Assembly: GCA_027886825.1 (NCBI GenBank) | Contig: JAPCJS010000006.1 | Coordinates: 1-32,443, forward strand | Reading direction: 5' to 3' | Source of the DNA: Nitrososphaerota archaeon | GTDB taxonomy: Archaea; Thermoproteota; Nitrososphaeria; Nitrososphaerales; Gagatemarchaeaceae | DNA: 32,443 nucleotides | Shown here: in pieces, positions 1-9,804 of the stretch | Layout of the letters: each line of letters opens with the position of its first letter | Position numbering within the stretch: the stretch's first letter is position 1 | Notes under the pieces: generated by a model | Told to the model about the DNA's origin: nothing | Seen by the model: the letters and a program-made list of their open reading frames with translations, nothing else | The model's database searches: none | Program-made: the position numbers and the translations under genes

Positions 1-1
1 G

Positions 2-484
2 ATCAACGGTGAGATGCTGCACGGTCTGCTGCATCCGGAGATGGGGCATCTGCCAGTCCCCCGCCATCCCCGCGATGACTACCCCGGATATTGTGCGTTC
101 CACCACGATTGCCTGGAGGGGATGGCAAGCGGCGTTGCAATCAGCGACCGCTGGAAGACGAGACCGGATACTCTGCCCCCTGACCATGAGGCGTGGGAGC
201 TCGAAGCGTACTACCTGGCGCGGGGGATCTGCGCGATGATCTATGCTCTCTCGCCGGAGATCATCATATGCGGTGGTGGTGTGATGCGTCAGAAGCAGCT
301 ATTTCCCCTGATACGGCGACAGGTGGGCGAGATGCTCCACGGGTATGTCCAGCGCGAGGAGATCATCGATAGGATCGACAGGTTCATCGTGAAGCCAGGT
401 CTCGGCAAGCGGTCAGGGATCGTCGGAGCTCTGGAACTGGCCAAGCGCGCGAAAAAAGGCGAGCAGCGCCAGACTACCTCGTGA
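2..484 (+). CDS. ROK family sugar kinase (fructokinase/glucokinase-like), C-terminal part, 5'-truncated by window edge
   Basis: Open frame from base 2; EMLHGLLHPEMGHLPVPRHP...YPGYCAFHHDCLEGMASGVAI (ROK zinc-motif region) and SPEIIICGGGVM. Confidence 0.9.
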   Translation: MNGEMLHGLLHPEMGHLPVPRHPRDDYPGYCAFHHDCLEGMASGVAISDRWKTRPDTLPPDHEAWELEAYYLARGICAMIYALSPEIIICGGGVMRQKQLFPLIRRQVGEMLHGYVQREEIIDRIDRFIVKPGLGKRSGIVGALELAKRAKKGEQRQTTS

Positions 485-751
485 CTCGTACTAGGTTGGG
501 ATTTGCCGTCTGGCATCAAGGTCTCCACGATCTTCCCCGGTTGAGAGGTCGGTCAGCGTTTTGCCGATCCCACATACTCTCTGTAGCCTTCTCGACCACT
601 TTTGATTTTGGATTGGTTCGTCTCGACCTTGAGACCTTTCTTCATCTATCCATTGCTCCCACTCCTCGTGAGATCGTTGGAACTTCTTATCCTGCCGAAG
701 GACTACCAGCCATCCCAAATTGCGGAGTTGCGGTCGGTCGATCAGCAATAG

Positions 752-1201
752 TCAGGGAGTCGAGCTATCGAGAGGAGGAGCGGACAATTCAGAACGCCCG
801 GAGCAATGCTCTCTTTTCAGATGCTGGGTGACGCTGATGGCATCATCCGTGCTCCTTAGCTTCGGGTGAGCACCGACGTTCTTCCAGTATGCCTCTCGCG
901 TCTCCTTCAGTCCGATTTCGTACGCGTCGAGTGCATCGCATATCACCTGCCTTTGCGATTCAACGGTCACGACTTGACTGACATTCAACCCGGTCTTGAG
1001 ATGCCCCAGGATCTCCTCGATGTCGTGACCTATCTTCAAATTGTCCTGCGTGATGAGCTCTATTCCAGCCTTCGCCCCTTCAATCGCTCTCTCGTTCCTG
1101 ACATTTTGGAGGTAATACTCCAACGCCTGTTTGAGGACTTCGTTAACTTCTTGGCTCAACAGACCTGAATCAAGGGCTTGACCCATCGATAAAGCTTTCA
1201 C
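752..1201 (-). CDS. hypothetical protein, predicted alpha-helical
   Basis: 149-aa ORF, GTG start (or ATG at 1186), helical composition; no family recognised. Confidence 0.5.
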   Translation of the reverse strand: MKALSMGQALDSGLLSQEVNEVLKQALEYYLQNVRNERAIEGAKAGIELITQDNLKIGHDIEEILGHLKTGLNVSQVVTVESQRQVICDALDAYEIGLKETREAYWKNVGAHPKLRSTDDAISVTQHLKREHCSGRSELSAPPLDSSTP

Positions 1202-1358
1202 TCTACGTGTGTGATACCGTCAAGGTAAATCCGTCCGCTCGCCCTGGACAGATAGATAGATAGATCGACCGACTGTGAGGTTTGTGGATTCGATGGGCTC
1301 AGGCCGGGCCCTGAGGACCCTATGAAATCGTTAAGTTTGTCCGGGCCGCGAGCGATTC

Positions 1359-1712
1359 ATGGCAAGCGTAACAAAGGTAAGCGGAATAACTCTACGCGTT
1401 GTATCCATGGCCAAATCCTTGGGATTTTACAGAGACGTTCTGAAGCTCAGGGTACTCTACGGTGATGAGAGTTCGTCCTTCTCCTCCCTCGACGTCAGTG
1501 GATGTTATCTCAATCTCGAACGTTCGGATGACGTCGGAGATAGATGGGGCAGGATCATCCTTTACTGCGATGACGTCGACGGCATGCATGCGTACCTGAC
1601 CTCCAGTGGCTACGACTGCACGAGCCCTAGGGATGCGCAGTGGGGCGAGAGGTACTTCCACATGAAGGACCCGGATGGACATGAAATCTCCTTTGCCAGG
1701 TCTTTGAAATGA
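1359..1712 (+). CDS. VOC/glyoxalase superfamily protein
   Basis: 117 aa; SMAKSLGFYRDVLKLRVLYG ... YFHMKDPDGHEISFA typical of the VOC fold. Confidence 0.9.
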   Translation: MASVTKVSGITLRVVSMAKSLGFYRDVLKLRVLYGDESSSFSSLDVSGCYLNLERSDDVGDRWGRIILYCDDVDGMHAYLTSSGYDCTSPRDAQWGERYFHMKDPDGHEISFARSLK

Positions 1713-1908
1713 GCAGTGTGAGGCTCAAGGGAGGCAGAAAAACCATCACTCCCGGCGCGATGCGACCGATGGATGATGCACCTCCTTTCTGCTCCCTCCG
1801 GGCCGCGCGGATATCGGTATCGGACCCTGAGCCATAGCTAACCACGGGAGCAGCCTGCGCTGGAAGACGCAGCCTCTATCTCGTCTTGATCTGACACCGC
1901 ATGCTCGG

Positions 1909-2769
1909 TCAGGATGAGGCCGGCCGTTTCAACTCGTCCAGCCAAGGTCTGCATCTGGAGCACTGGTTCGGCAGGTCCTTACGGTAGCCCCGGTACTCGA
2001 CCTCCGACCGTTGAAGCCGCCTCAGGAACTCCCTCGACCTATCCTCCAGTCGGTTTCGCTCCTCCAAAATCGCCCACACCGCTGGCTCGATCTCGAGCGC
2101 CTCATCTTCCCATGCCCTCTTCATCTGCTCGGCAGACTCCCTGCTCTGGGTCAGGACCCAGGGTATCCCGGAGAAGGCCCACGTCCGGACCACGTCCACG
2201 GTGTGCCTCATCGGAACGAGCGTCTGCTCCATCACGATTGAGGTACTCTCCCACTGGTGATACCCATACTTCTCGTAGTATCCCAGGTCCTCCCAGATCG
2301 CAGCCACAAACCGGGACGGCCAGAAGATGTCCAGTGGCCTCTCCGTCAGCTTCTCGTAGGAGGTAAGGCCGATCTCGTGGGCCTGTGTGTCGAGGTCCTC
2401 CCGCATCTTCGTCCACGTCTTCGCCACTACATCGAGATGGGAGCGCGTCTCCAGTACGAGCGCCTCCCAGCGCTCCCAGTTCTCTGCGCCGAGGTGCGCC
2501 CTCAGCTCATCCTCCACGGCCTTCAGCTCCTGGGGAAGCTCGAGGGGGAGAACCACGGTGTGGCCTTCGTTGAAGTAGTAGGCCGCTGCTCCGGTCGTCA
2601 GCCTGTATTCGATGAACGGGCCCCACGCGCCCGGCGGCTCCGCGACCTTCCTCTCGAAGAGCGTCCCGTAGATCTGGAGCACCTCATCGAAGTGCTTCTT
2701 GATGCGGCTCCTGAGCTCACTTGTTCGTTCTCCGGCGTCCGACACTTCGTCGCTCACCGGGCCGCTCAT
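1909..2769 (-). CDS. hypothetical protein, translationally coupled to upstream gene
   Basis: ORF open to 2850, but ATG at 2767-2769 (MSGPVSDEVSD) overlaps the upstream stop as ATGA. Confidence 0.7.
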   Translation of the reverse strand: MSGPVSDEVSDAGERTSELRSRIKKHFDEVLQIYGTLFERKVAEPPGAWGPFIEYRLTTGAAAYYFNEGHTVVLPLELPQELKAVEDELRAHLGAENWERWEALVLETRSHLDVVAKTWTKMREDLDTQAHEIGLTSYEKLTERPLDIFWPSRFVAAIWEDLGYYEKYGYHQWESTSIVMEQTLVPMRHTVDVVRTWAFSGIPWVLTQSRESAEQMKRAWEDEALEIEPAVWAILEERNRLEDRSREFLRRLQRSEVEYRGYRKDLPNQCSRCRPWLDELKRPASS

Positions 2770-3404
2770 CCGAACCCGTAGCCAGGCTGGCTCACCCCAT
2801 GGTGAGCCCGGGTGATCGCGTCTCCTATCATCTTGGCTCTGTCGAGCCATCCGAGGGATATGTAGATCTCGCTCCTCAGCCTCGCTGGCATCACGGGGAC
2901 GGGCGTACTTACGATGAAGATTCGGCTAGATTCGAACTCAAGGGGGTCTCCCCAGTCCCATCCTCCCACCTTCATCTGATAGTCGCCGTGAAAGACGACC
3001 GGCGCGCCCTTGATGTCTAGGGCGAAGCTGTGGCTCCTGACGTAAACAGGATACTTCTTTCCTTGGATATCCGCCTCCCGGTCCAGGGTGGACTCGAGGA
3101 GAGCGATCGGAGGCGGACCGTACTCCCTGAGGCACTCGTGGACCTTCCCGATGCCGTCCTTGTTGGTGAGGATCTCTATCTCCTTCGGGTTCACGGTGAC
3201 GCCCGCCAGGTTCTCCGAGAGGTCTCCTCCAACCGACCACCAGGCGCCAGAGGCGTCCAGCTTCGGCCCGATCTGCCGGAGACAGCCCACGAAGGAGATG
3301 GGGAGCAGGTAGATCTCCTCCGGCTTGGGAGCCTCATGTCCCGGGTTGACGAAGTCGGTGTAGATGTTCCCGGGCGTCGCGACCCTTACGTCCGAATCGC
3401 TCAT
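2766..3404 (-). CDS. hypothetical protein (possible nucleotidyltransferase-like fold, low certainty)
   Basis: 212-aa ORF; LTNKDGIGKVHECLREYG...LESTLDREADIQGKKYPVYVRSHSFALDIKGAPVVFHGDYQMKVG; ATGA overlap with downstream CDS. Confidence 0.65.
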   Translation of the reverse strand: MSDSDVRVATPGNIYTDFVNPGHEAPKPEEIYLLPISFVGCLRQIGPKLDASGAWWSVGGDLSENLAGVTVNPKEIEILTNKDGIGKVHECLREYGPPPIALLESTLDREADIQGKKYPVYVRSHSFALDIKGAPVVFHGDYQMKVGGWDWGDPLEFESSRIFIVSTPVPVMPARLRSEIYISLGWLDRAKMIGDAITRAHHGVSQPGYGFG

Positions 3405-3502
3405 GGCCGATCTCCTCCTGGTCTGCCTTCATGCGCCGCCTGCGAGGTCAGGAGCAGTAGCGGTCCCGCGCATTCGCCGAAAGGTGGCAGGCCCGTTCAC
3501 CG

Positions 3503-5290
3503 CTAGACGAGCGGGCCAGGCGATTGCAAGTACTTTTGGATGCCATCTGCCGCGATGTGCGCCGTCACCGCGGCCGGGTGTGTCCCGCCGACCTGCACGC
3601 TGGAGCCGTTCGGCTGAGTGGCCTCTGCGGAGGCGAAGCAGTTGGTGGCACCCGACCATATCTGCTGCCACCTGTTCAGAGCGGACAGCTTCGGGTCCGT
3701 CCCTATCCTCACTCCGCCCCGGATGTGGATGCCCCACGAGTTGTAATTGGTGCTGCCGACCACCACTGCGGGTCCGGTGGTCACCGTGACCCCCATCTTC
3801 TGGACGACCGGGGTGTAGAGCCTCGGCGAGTCGTTCGAGGCGTTCGCGGCGTTCGGTGAGTGGTCGACCGTGTACCTCGCCAGAGGGTCGCCGTACACGT
3901 CGTTGTAGTGCGGATCGAGGTCGAAGTAGTGCGTCGTCATCGGCACGTTCATGCCCGCAGCCGAGGCTGCGATAGTCTGTTTGGTGACCTGCGTCCTCTT
4001 GACAGCACTGGCCTTGTATGCAGAGCCGATGTTCGCGGCGCTTCCGTTCGCGCCGAGGGCCACCAAGCCGGGACTGCTCGGATAGAGCCCGTAGTAGTTT
4101 CGGGTCCCGCCGATGTAGGGCACGGGGACGTTCGTGTGGTCGAAGAAGTCGTCGGCAAAGTCATACGTCGACCACCCCCCGCCGTGTCCGTTGCCGGCGG
4201 TGTAGTTGTTCTGCCCGATGTTTATAGTTCCGCTCGCGGTCCTCGTCGGCGCCCCAGTCGGGTCGTGCGGGCCTCTTCCCAGCGAGCCCGTGACGGTCGT
4301 CGAGTTGTACTGCTGCCCTACTCCCGAGAGGGCGAACATCCTGAACATCAGGAAGCCCCACATAGTGTTCGCGAAGGCCTTGGCGGGCTGGATGTGCACG
4401 TTGCCCATCGCGTCGTAATAGCGGACCTGTGTGGCCAGAGCGGTGTTAGGGTCGATGTCGAGCCTGTACGCATATGCGTTTGTCCTGAGGTCGAGGTTGC
4501 CGGTCTTAATTGCCGCCGGCACCGTCCGCACGGCGGAGTTCGCCTTGGCGCCCGTCTCGCAGGGGTAGCTCGTGCAGGAGCACCACCCGTCGTAGACGCA
4601 CGCGTTGACCTGCACCCCGTACTGGTTCACGAAGGGCTGAGAGGCGATGGCCGATGGCGAGGGCCAGTTGTTGATCCCCAGCGACTCGGCGGCGGACTGG
4701 AAAACCGCCGCCACTGGAGTCTGCGGGTGCGGCGGCAGAGGATAGGTAGAGTCAGGGCAGCTCGGCTCCTGGTTCGTCCCCGACACCCCCCATCCCGCCT
4801 CGAAGTCCTTGTAGTAAGGAAGGGCGTCGTTGTACGTGAAGGGAAAGTCGGTGATGTCGCCGTTCGGCGCTGCCGCGTCCAGGTAGGCCTGGCCGTACCT
4901 GCTGATGGTGTTGGACCTTATGGCATAGGTCCAGGGGGAGTATCTGCCAAAGTAGGCGCCGTAGTGCTGGCACGCGCCGCCCACCCCGTGGCCCGATGAA
5001 GTCCCCTGCCCTGTCGTGTTTCTTCTCACCGGGAGCGCGAACTGGTTAGAGTTGTTCCTCAGCGTGACGGTCGACAGGGGGAGAGGGTGGTCGTTCTTCC
5101 TCATAATCTGGATCCCCCACTCGTCGTACTTCGTGGTCGCAAAGTCGATGAGATAGTTCCAGTATGGTCCCTTCTCGATCCCTACAACCTTGAGTCCGGC
5201 CAAGGCGAGCTTGACCGATATCTCCCCTCCCATGACCCCCTCGCCCAGAACGACGACGTCGGCAGCCGGGTGTGTGATTACGGTTGACAT
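3503..5290 (-). CDS. GMC-family oxidoreductase, gluconate 2-dehydrogenase flavoprotein-like
   Basis: N-terminal VVVLGEGVMGGEISVKLALAGLKVVGIEKGP FAD motif from ATG 5290; C-terminal SWGIHIRGGVRIG...ATNCFASAEATQPNGSSVQVGGTHPAAVTAHIAADGIQKYL. Confidence 0.88.
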   Translation of the reverse strand: MSTVITHPAADVVVLGEGVMGGEISVKLALAGLKVVGIEKGPYWNYLIDFATTKYDEWGIQIMRKNDHPLPLSTVTLRNNSNQFALPVRRNTTGQGTSSGHGVGGACQHYGAYFGRYSPWTYAIRSNTISRYGQAYLDAAAPNGDITDFPFTYNDALPYYKDFEAGWGVSGTNQEPSCPDSTYPLPPHPQTPVAAVFQSAAESLGINNWPSPSAIASQPFVNQYGVQVNACVYDGWCSCTSYPCETGAKANSAVRTVPAAIKTGNLDLRTNAYAYRLDIDPNTALATQVRYYDAMGNVHIQPAKAFANTMWGFLMFRMFALSGVGQQYNSTTVTGSLGRGPHDPTGAPTRTASGTINIGQNNYTAGNGHGGGWSTYDFADDFFDHTNVPVPYIGGTRNYYGLYPSSPGLVALGANGSAANIGSAYKASAVKRTQVTKQTIAASAAGMNVPMTTHYFDLDPHYNDVYGDPLARYTVDHSPNAANASNDSPRLYTPVVQKMGVTVTTGPAVVVGSTNYNSWGIHIRGGVRIGTDPKLSALNRWQQIWSGATNCFASAEATQPNGSSVQVGGTHPAAVTAHIAADGIQKYLQSPGPLV

Positions 5291-5292
5291 CT

Positions 5293-6531
5293 CTATGTGC
5301 CTCCCTGGACTCCAGCCACTCCAACCGATTGCTGGTACTGTGCGAGACTGACCGGCTTGAGGATCGTGGGGGTCGAAGCGACCATCAGCTGTTTCGAGGT
5401 CAGACCCTCGCCGTAGAAGTTGCCGAAGTTCACCCCCGGGGATGCGGTCATCGTCCATCCGACCATCCCCCTGTTCCCACCGTACATCGGGTCCATGAGG
5501 AAGCCGGCCCAGACCATGAAGAACAGCTCGTTGGCGAAATCGCTCGGCTTGATGCTATTGAACGACGTCGGCTTGTTGTTGAAGAGGTCCTGCAGGCAGG
5601 TGACCTTGTTGGCCGCCGAGAGCGACTCGAAGTTCCCGCCGTATGCGCTGTTGGAGTATGTCTCGAGAGCCTGGATGCCGAACCTCCAAAAGTTCCTCAG
5701 ACTCATCGCGTACTGGTAGTATGTCCCCGCAGCCCAGGGCTGCGGCATGGTCCCGCCCGAGTAGGTGATTGGAGTCCCCTTGGAGCTCATGACGGTTATC
5801 GGTGAGCTCACGTTCGTCTGGATGAAGGGACCCTGGTTGTACATCCTCCCGTTGTTGCCATAATCCCCAGTGAGCTGCCGGTCGATGAAGTAGATCACCC
5901 CTGCCTCCTTGGCGCCGGGTCCGTTCGAGTCGGTGGGGATCATAGCCTCCGCCGCTGCTTCCACGACAGCCGCCTCCTGGACGCCGAGCGTCGTGAGCGC
6001 GTCGGAGTTGCCGGAATAGGCGGAGACCTCGCTCTGCAGCGAGGTGACCTGCGATTTGGCGCTTGAGACCGCTGTGTTGAGAGAGGAGACCTGCGTGTTG
6101 AGAGAGGTGACCTGCCCATTGAGCGAGGTGACCTGCCCGCCCAGCGTTGAGATCTGACCGTTCGCGCTCGTGAGAGCCTGCTCGGTCGAAGAGAGCTGAG
6201 CGCTGACGCCGCTGAGCTGCGAGCTTGCGCTGTTCAACTGTGCGAGCGTGGAGGTGAGCTGGTTGTTCAGCGAGGTGACCTGCCCCTGCGCGGCGCCGAG
6301 CTGCGCCGCCGTGGACGAGAGCTGCTCCTGTGTGGAGGAGAGCTGGCTCTTCAAAGAGGAGACGCTCGACGAGGAGCTGCTGCTGTTCCCGCCTAAAACG
6401 CTGCTGTAGTAGGGTATCTCCACTACAGACGCTATCGCGGCACCGGCTACGACGCCGGCACCTACCTTGAGAAATGTTCTGCGATCAGCCGATTTCGGCT
6501 GATTGCCAGATTGGCTACTGCTATCGGCCAT
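5293..6531 (-). CDS. gluconate 2-dehydrogenase subunit 3-like protein with Tat signal and long coiled-coil insert
   Basis: DRRTFLKVGAGVVAGAAIASVV Tat signal; LSSTQEQLSSTAAQL...VTSLNGQVTSLNTQVSSLN heptads; C-terminal domain with AAAEAMIPTDSNGPGAKEAGVIYFIDRQL. Confidence 0.85.
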   Translation of the reverse strand: MADSSSQSGNQPKSADRRTFLKVGAGVVAGAAIASVVEIPYYSSVLGGNSSSSSSSVSSLKSQLSSTQEQLSSTAAQLGAAQGQVTSLNNQLTSTLAQLNSASSQLSGVSAQLSSTEQALTSANGQISTLGGQVTSLNGQVTSLNTQVSSLNTAVSSAKSQVTSLQSEVSAYSGNSDALTTLGVQEAAVVEAAAEAMIPTDSNGPGAKEAGVIYFIDRQLTGDYGNNGRMYNQGPFIQTNVSSPITVMSSKGTPITYSGGTMPQPWAAGTYYQYAMSLRNFWRFGIQALETYSNSAYGGNFESLSAANKVTCLQDLFNNKPTSFNSIKPSDFANELFFMVWAGFLMDPMYGGNRGMVGWTMTASPGVNFGNFYGEGLTSKQLMVASTPTILKPVSLAQYQQSVGVAGVQGGT

Positions 6532-6555
6532 TGACCCAGGCCTCCATCATATTCC

Positions 6556-6586
6556 TATATACGGAATTTTACAACCTGAAGTTGTA
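6556..6586 (-). promoter_or_regulatory. predicted leaderless promoter with adjacent palindrome upstream of 6531
   Basis: TATATA at 6556-6561, 25 nt from ATG; inverted repeat TACAAC-CTGAA-GTTGTA at 6570-6586. Confidence 0.5.
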
Positions 6587-6765
6587 TACCGCCGCCGGAC
6601 CCATCCAATTCAACATCCTCCTACGCCGGGGACGCAATTTCGATAACGACAGTTCTACCTTAGCGTCCTACTCATGAAATGGCTTCCAAAAAAGTGAGCC
6701 AAGCTGCAGAACCATGAAGTCAGATCTGAATTCAGGGCCCAGGCGTACCTGCTGCGGCCATAGCT

Positions 6766-7071
6766 TCAGAAGGTGACGATCGCCGGGAAGAAGTAGACGA
6801 TGAGCACCGCTCCCCAGATCACGGTAGCGACGGCCATGGGGACCCAGAACTCGGGTTTGGAGGTCTTGTGGGAGAACATCATGCCTCCGAGGATTATCCC
6901 GGCGAACCCTCCGGCGAGGGCCATCAGGACGAGGTTTCGTTCGCTGATCCTGTCGAACCCGATCACGGCTGAGACCTTGTCGGCGAGCATGGCGAGGCCG
7001 CCCAGGAGCGATAGCACGAGGAGATACTGGAAGAGCGCTCCTTGCGGGAAGAAGGCTGTTAGGTCTGTCAA
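6766..7071 (-). CDS. DUF1294-family small membrane protein (start uncertain)
   Basis: LADKVSAVIGFDRISERNLVLMALAGGFAGIILGGMMFSHKTSKPEFW matches the DUF1294 pattern; TTG at 7071 proposed, ORF open to 7209. Confidence 0.75.
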   Translation of the reverse strand: MTDLTAFFPQGALFQYLLVLSLLGGLAMLADKVSAVIGFDRISERNLVLMALAGGFAGIILGGMMFSHKTSKPEFWVPMAVATVIWGAVLIVYFFPAIVTF

Positions 7072-7279
7072 GCTGCAATGAACCCTGAAGGATGATTTAA
7101 CCGCCAAGCAGCTGTCATCATTTGGCAGCAGCCGTTGTTGGTGAGGGACGGAAGTGGACGCGCTCTGTACTTGGCCACCTTCGAGCGCGGAGAAGCGGCA
7201 TAGGTTCATCCCATGATATGGTGATGCTCAAAAAGAACTTTAGCGGGTTCATTCCAGCGCGGGGAGAGACCAGATCAAG

Positions 7280-7660
7280 ATGAAACGGGTCCTCTTCAGC
7301 GCTGACCTGCCCGGCTCACCTCTCTACAGTCACGGGATCAGAGCCGGGAATACGGTCTATCTCTCAGGAATCATCGCTTTCGACCCGGCGACGAAGAAGG
7401 TCGAGGCGAAGACCATCGAAGTGCAGACAGAGAGGGCCATACGGAACTGCGAGCAGATCCTGAGGACCGGAGGTGCGAGCCTGGAAGACGTCGTACAGGT
7501 CGTCGTGCTCCTGAAGGATCCGCAGGACTTTGACTCGATGAACAGGGCATACGCGAGGATCTTCTCGAAAGATCCGCCCGCGAGAGCCGTGGCGAGACTC
7601 GGGGTCGACATTCCCAACGTGCTCGTCTCGGTCATGATGACCGCAGTAGTTGTCCAATAA
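7280..7660 (+). CDS. RidA/YjgF family protein
   Basis: 126 aa; NTVYLSGIIAFDPATKKV...RNCEQILRTGGASLEDVVQVVVLLKDPQDFDSMNRAYARIF...PPARAVARLGV. Confidence 0.95.
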   Translation: MKRVLFSADLPGSPLYSHGIRAGNTVYLSGIIAFDPATKKVEAKTIEVQTERAIRNCEQILRTGGASLEDVVQVVVLLKDPQDFDSMNRAYARIFSKDPPARAVARLGVDIPNVLVSVMMTAVVVQ

Positions 7661-7715
7661 TCCGGCAACCACAGGTCCCGAATCACTTTTTCGACCACAG
7701 TGACAGAAGATCCAC

Positions 7716-9668
7716 CTAGGGCTTCGGCAGTCCCATCTTCTCCTCGATCTCCGCCCATCTGGGATCCGCCTCGCACTCCTCAAAACCAATGCTCCCTCGA
7801 AGGTAAAGAAGGTTCGTGTCACGAGCGTCGCACGCCAGTCGAAAGAGCCTGAAGGCTTCGTCCTTCTCTCCCAGAACGAACCTGACCATCCCCACCCAGG
7901 ATGGTGATACCCCCTCCTTGTCTGCGACCTCTTTCATCAGTTTGGTCGCCGATTCCCTGTCTCCCGCGCGGGCGTACGCCCAGGCCAGGCTCACCCCGAG
8001 GCCCGGACTTCTTCCATCCATCTCGAAGGCCTTCTTGCACTCCTCAATCGCCTCGGCGAACCTGCCCAGCTCCACTAGCACGACCGACTTCCAAAAGCGG
8101 GCCGCCGCAAAGTCAGGACTCGAGACGATCACCATCTCGAACTGCTCGGCTGCCTCGTCAAACCTCCGGAGATAATACAGGGTGACACCGGTGGCCAGGT
8201 TGAGGACACGGGAATAGGGGTCAAGGTCCTTCGCGCGCTTCACCATGGCGCTCGCATCCTCGAACCTTCCCTGGAAGTTGAGCAGGATCGCGTACCAGTG
8301 GTAGGCAGCGGGATAGTTCGGTCTGAGCTCTATCGCCTTCTTGTACTCCCTCTCCGCCGATGCAAAGTCCCAGTAGCGGGTGAGCAGCGAGGAGCCCAGG
8401 GAGGCGTGCGCCTCGGCGAGGCTGTCGTCCAGGGCGACGGCCTTGGAGGCATATCCCTCGGCGATGGGCCCAGCCGCGTCAGCTGTCATCCAGAGGTAGT
8501 CGGCCATGATAAAATAGGCGTCGGCGAGGCCGGAGTAGGCCATGGCGAAGCTGGGATCGACCCTCACAGCCTCCTCGAAGTACTTGATCGCCTTGCTGAC
8601 GCTGGCTTCGGTCCTATCGTTCCAGTAGTACCTGCCCTTCAGATAGAGCGCATAGGCCTCCGTGCTCGAGGTGGCCCTCTTCTCGATCACCTGCTTCTCC
8701 TTCGAGAGCAGGTGCACCCTGAGCGCATCCGCCACCCGCTCCGCGATATCGCTCTGTATGGCGAAGACGTCGCTCAGCTCCCGGTCGTAGGTCTGTGACC
8801 AGACGTGCTTGTCGCTCTCCGCCTGTATGAGCTGCGCCGTTATCCTCAGCCTGTTGCCGGCCTTGCGGACGCTGCCTTCGAGGATCGACCCGGCCCCCAG
8901 CTCCTGTGATATCTGTCCGATCGAGCTTGTGGTGTCCCTGTACCTCATGACGGACGTCCGCGAGATGACGTTCAGCCCGCCGATCCGCGAGATCGTCGAG
9001 ATCAGCTCCTCGGTCAATCCATCCGCAAAGTATCTGTCGTTCGGATCCGGGCTCATGTTCGCCAGTGGAAGGACCGCGACGCGCCGTGGATCCAGAGTCT
9101 CTTTCTCCGTGAAGCTGGCGGCGGGCATCGTGGGCAGGACCTTGTAGAGCTCCACAGGATGGCTGATGTTCTTAAGCTCGCGCGGACCCAGACTCACAAA
9201 CTGGCACTGCACCTTGCCTCTCACCTGGTCGACCACCTGCCTGGTCACGCAGATGCCTCCCGGCTCGGCCACCGGCTCCACGCGCGCTGCCATATTCACG
9301 GCCTCGCCCAGTATGTCGCCCGCCGCGTGAACGATATCGCCGACGTGAACGCCTATCCTGATGATTACCTGTTCGTCCTGTCTTCGTCCCTGGTTGAACT
9401 TCCTCATCTCTTTCTGCGCTTCGAGCGCGCAGTTGACGGCCTCCACGGCGCTCGCCAGTTCGACCAGGAAGGCATCGCCGATTGTCTTGACGACCGTGCC
9501 ACCATATCTTGGGAATATCGCCGTGAGCAGGGCGCGATGCTCCTCGAGGAGCCGCAGCGCGTGGTTCTCATCTTTCTCGCTGATCGAGCTGTAGCCGACG
9601 ACGTCCGTGAACATGATCGCGCCAAGCCGCCGCTCCTGCGCACGCCTGACCTCGCCCAAGCCTGCCAC
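7716..9668 (-). CDS. class III adenylate/guanylate cyclase with TolB-like domain and TPR repeats
   Basis: GAIMFTDVVGYSSIS, GGTVVKTIGDAFLVEL, GEAVNMAARVEP (cyclase); VAVLPLANMSPDPNDRYFADGLTEELIS (TolB/FlgO-like); multiple TPRs to the C-terminus. Confidence 0.93.
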   Translation of the reverse strand: MAGLGEVRRAQERRLGAIMFTDVVGYSSISEKDENHALRLLEEHRALLTAIFPRYGGTVVKTIGDAFLVELASAVEAVNCALEAQKEMRKFNQGRRQDEQVIIRIGVHVGDIVHAAGDILGEAVNMAARVEPVAEPGGICVTRQVVDQVRGKVQCQFVSLGPRELKNISHPVELYKVLPTMPAASFTEKETLDPRRVAVLPLANMSPDPNDRYFADGLTEELISTISRIGGLNVISRTSVMRYRDTTSSIGQISQELGAGSILEGSVRKAGNRLRITAQLIQAESDKHVWSQTYDRELSDVFAIQSDIAERVADALRVHLLSKEKQVIEKRATSSTEAYALYLKGRYYWNDRTEASVSKAIKYFEEAVRVDPSFAMAYSGLADAYFIMADYLWMTADAAGPIAEGYASKAVALDDSLAEAHASLGSSLLTRYWDFASAEREYKKAIELRPNYPAAYHWYAILLNFQGRFEDASAMVKRAKDLDPYSRVLNLATGVTLYYLRRFDEAAEQFEMVIVSSPDFAAARFWKSVVLVELGRFAEAIEECKKAFEMDGRSPGLGVSLAWAYARAGDRESATKLMKEVADKEGVSPSWVGMVRFVLGEKDEAFRLFRLACDARDTNLLYLRGSIGFEECEADPRWAEIEEKMGLPKP

Positions 9669-9804
9669 CCGACCCCCCAGCGAGAGAGAGGGGAAGCCGC
9701 CTTAAGACGATTCCAGTGGTCGAATCCATCATGGGGTATGTAGCGCTGCCTTCGCCCGCCCTCGTGCGACATTCATTCAGGCTGTGGAGACACGGGCTGG
9801 AAGG

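Noticed and set aside
491-748. 85-aa minus-strand ORF after 752
   Set aside because: TTG start, no recognisable motif; may be real but not supportable from sequence alone.
1251-1266. GATA tandem repeat (AGATAGATAGATAGAT)
   Set aside because: Short microsatellite with no supporting context.
3860-4999. 379-aa plus-strand ORF
   Set aside because: Antisense to the well-supported GMC oxidoreductase; Arg/Val-rich composition typical of GC-rich shadow frames.
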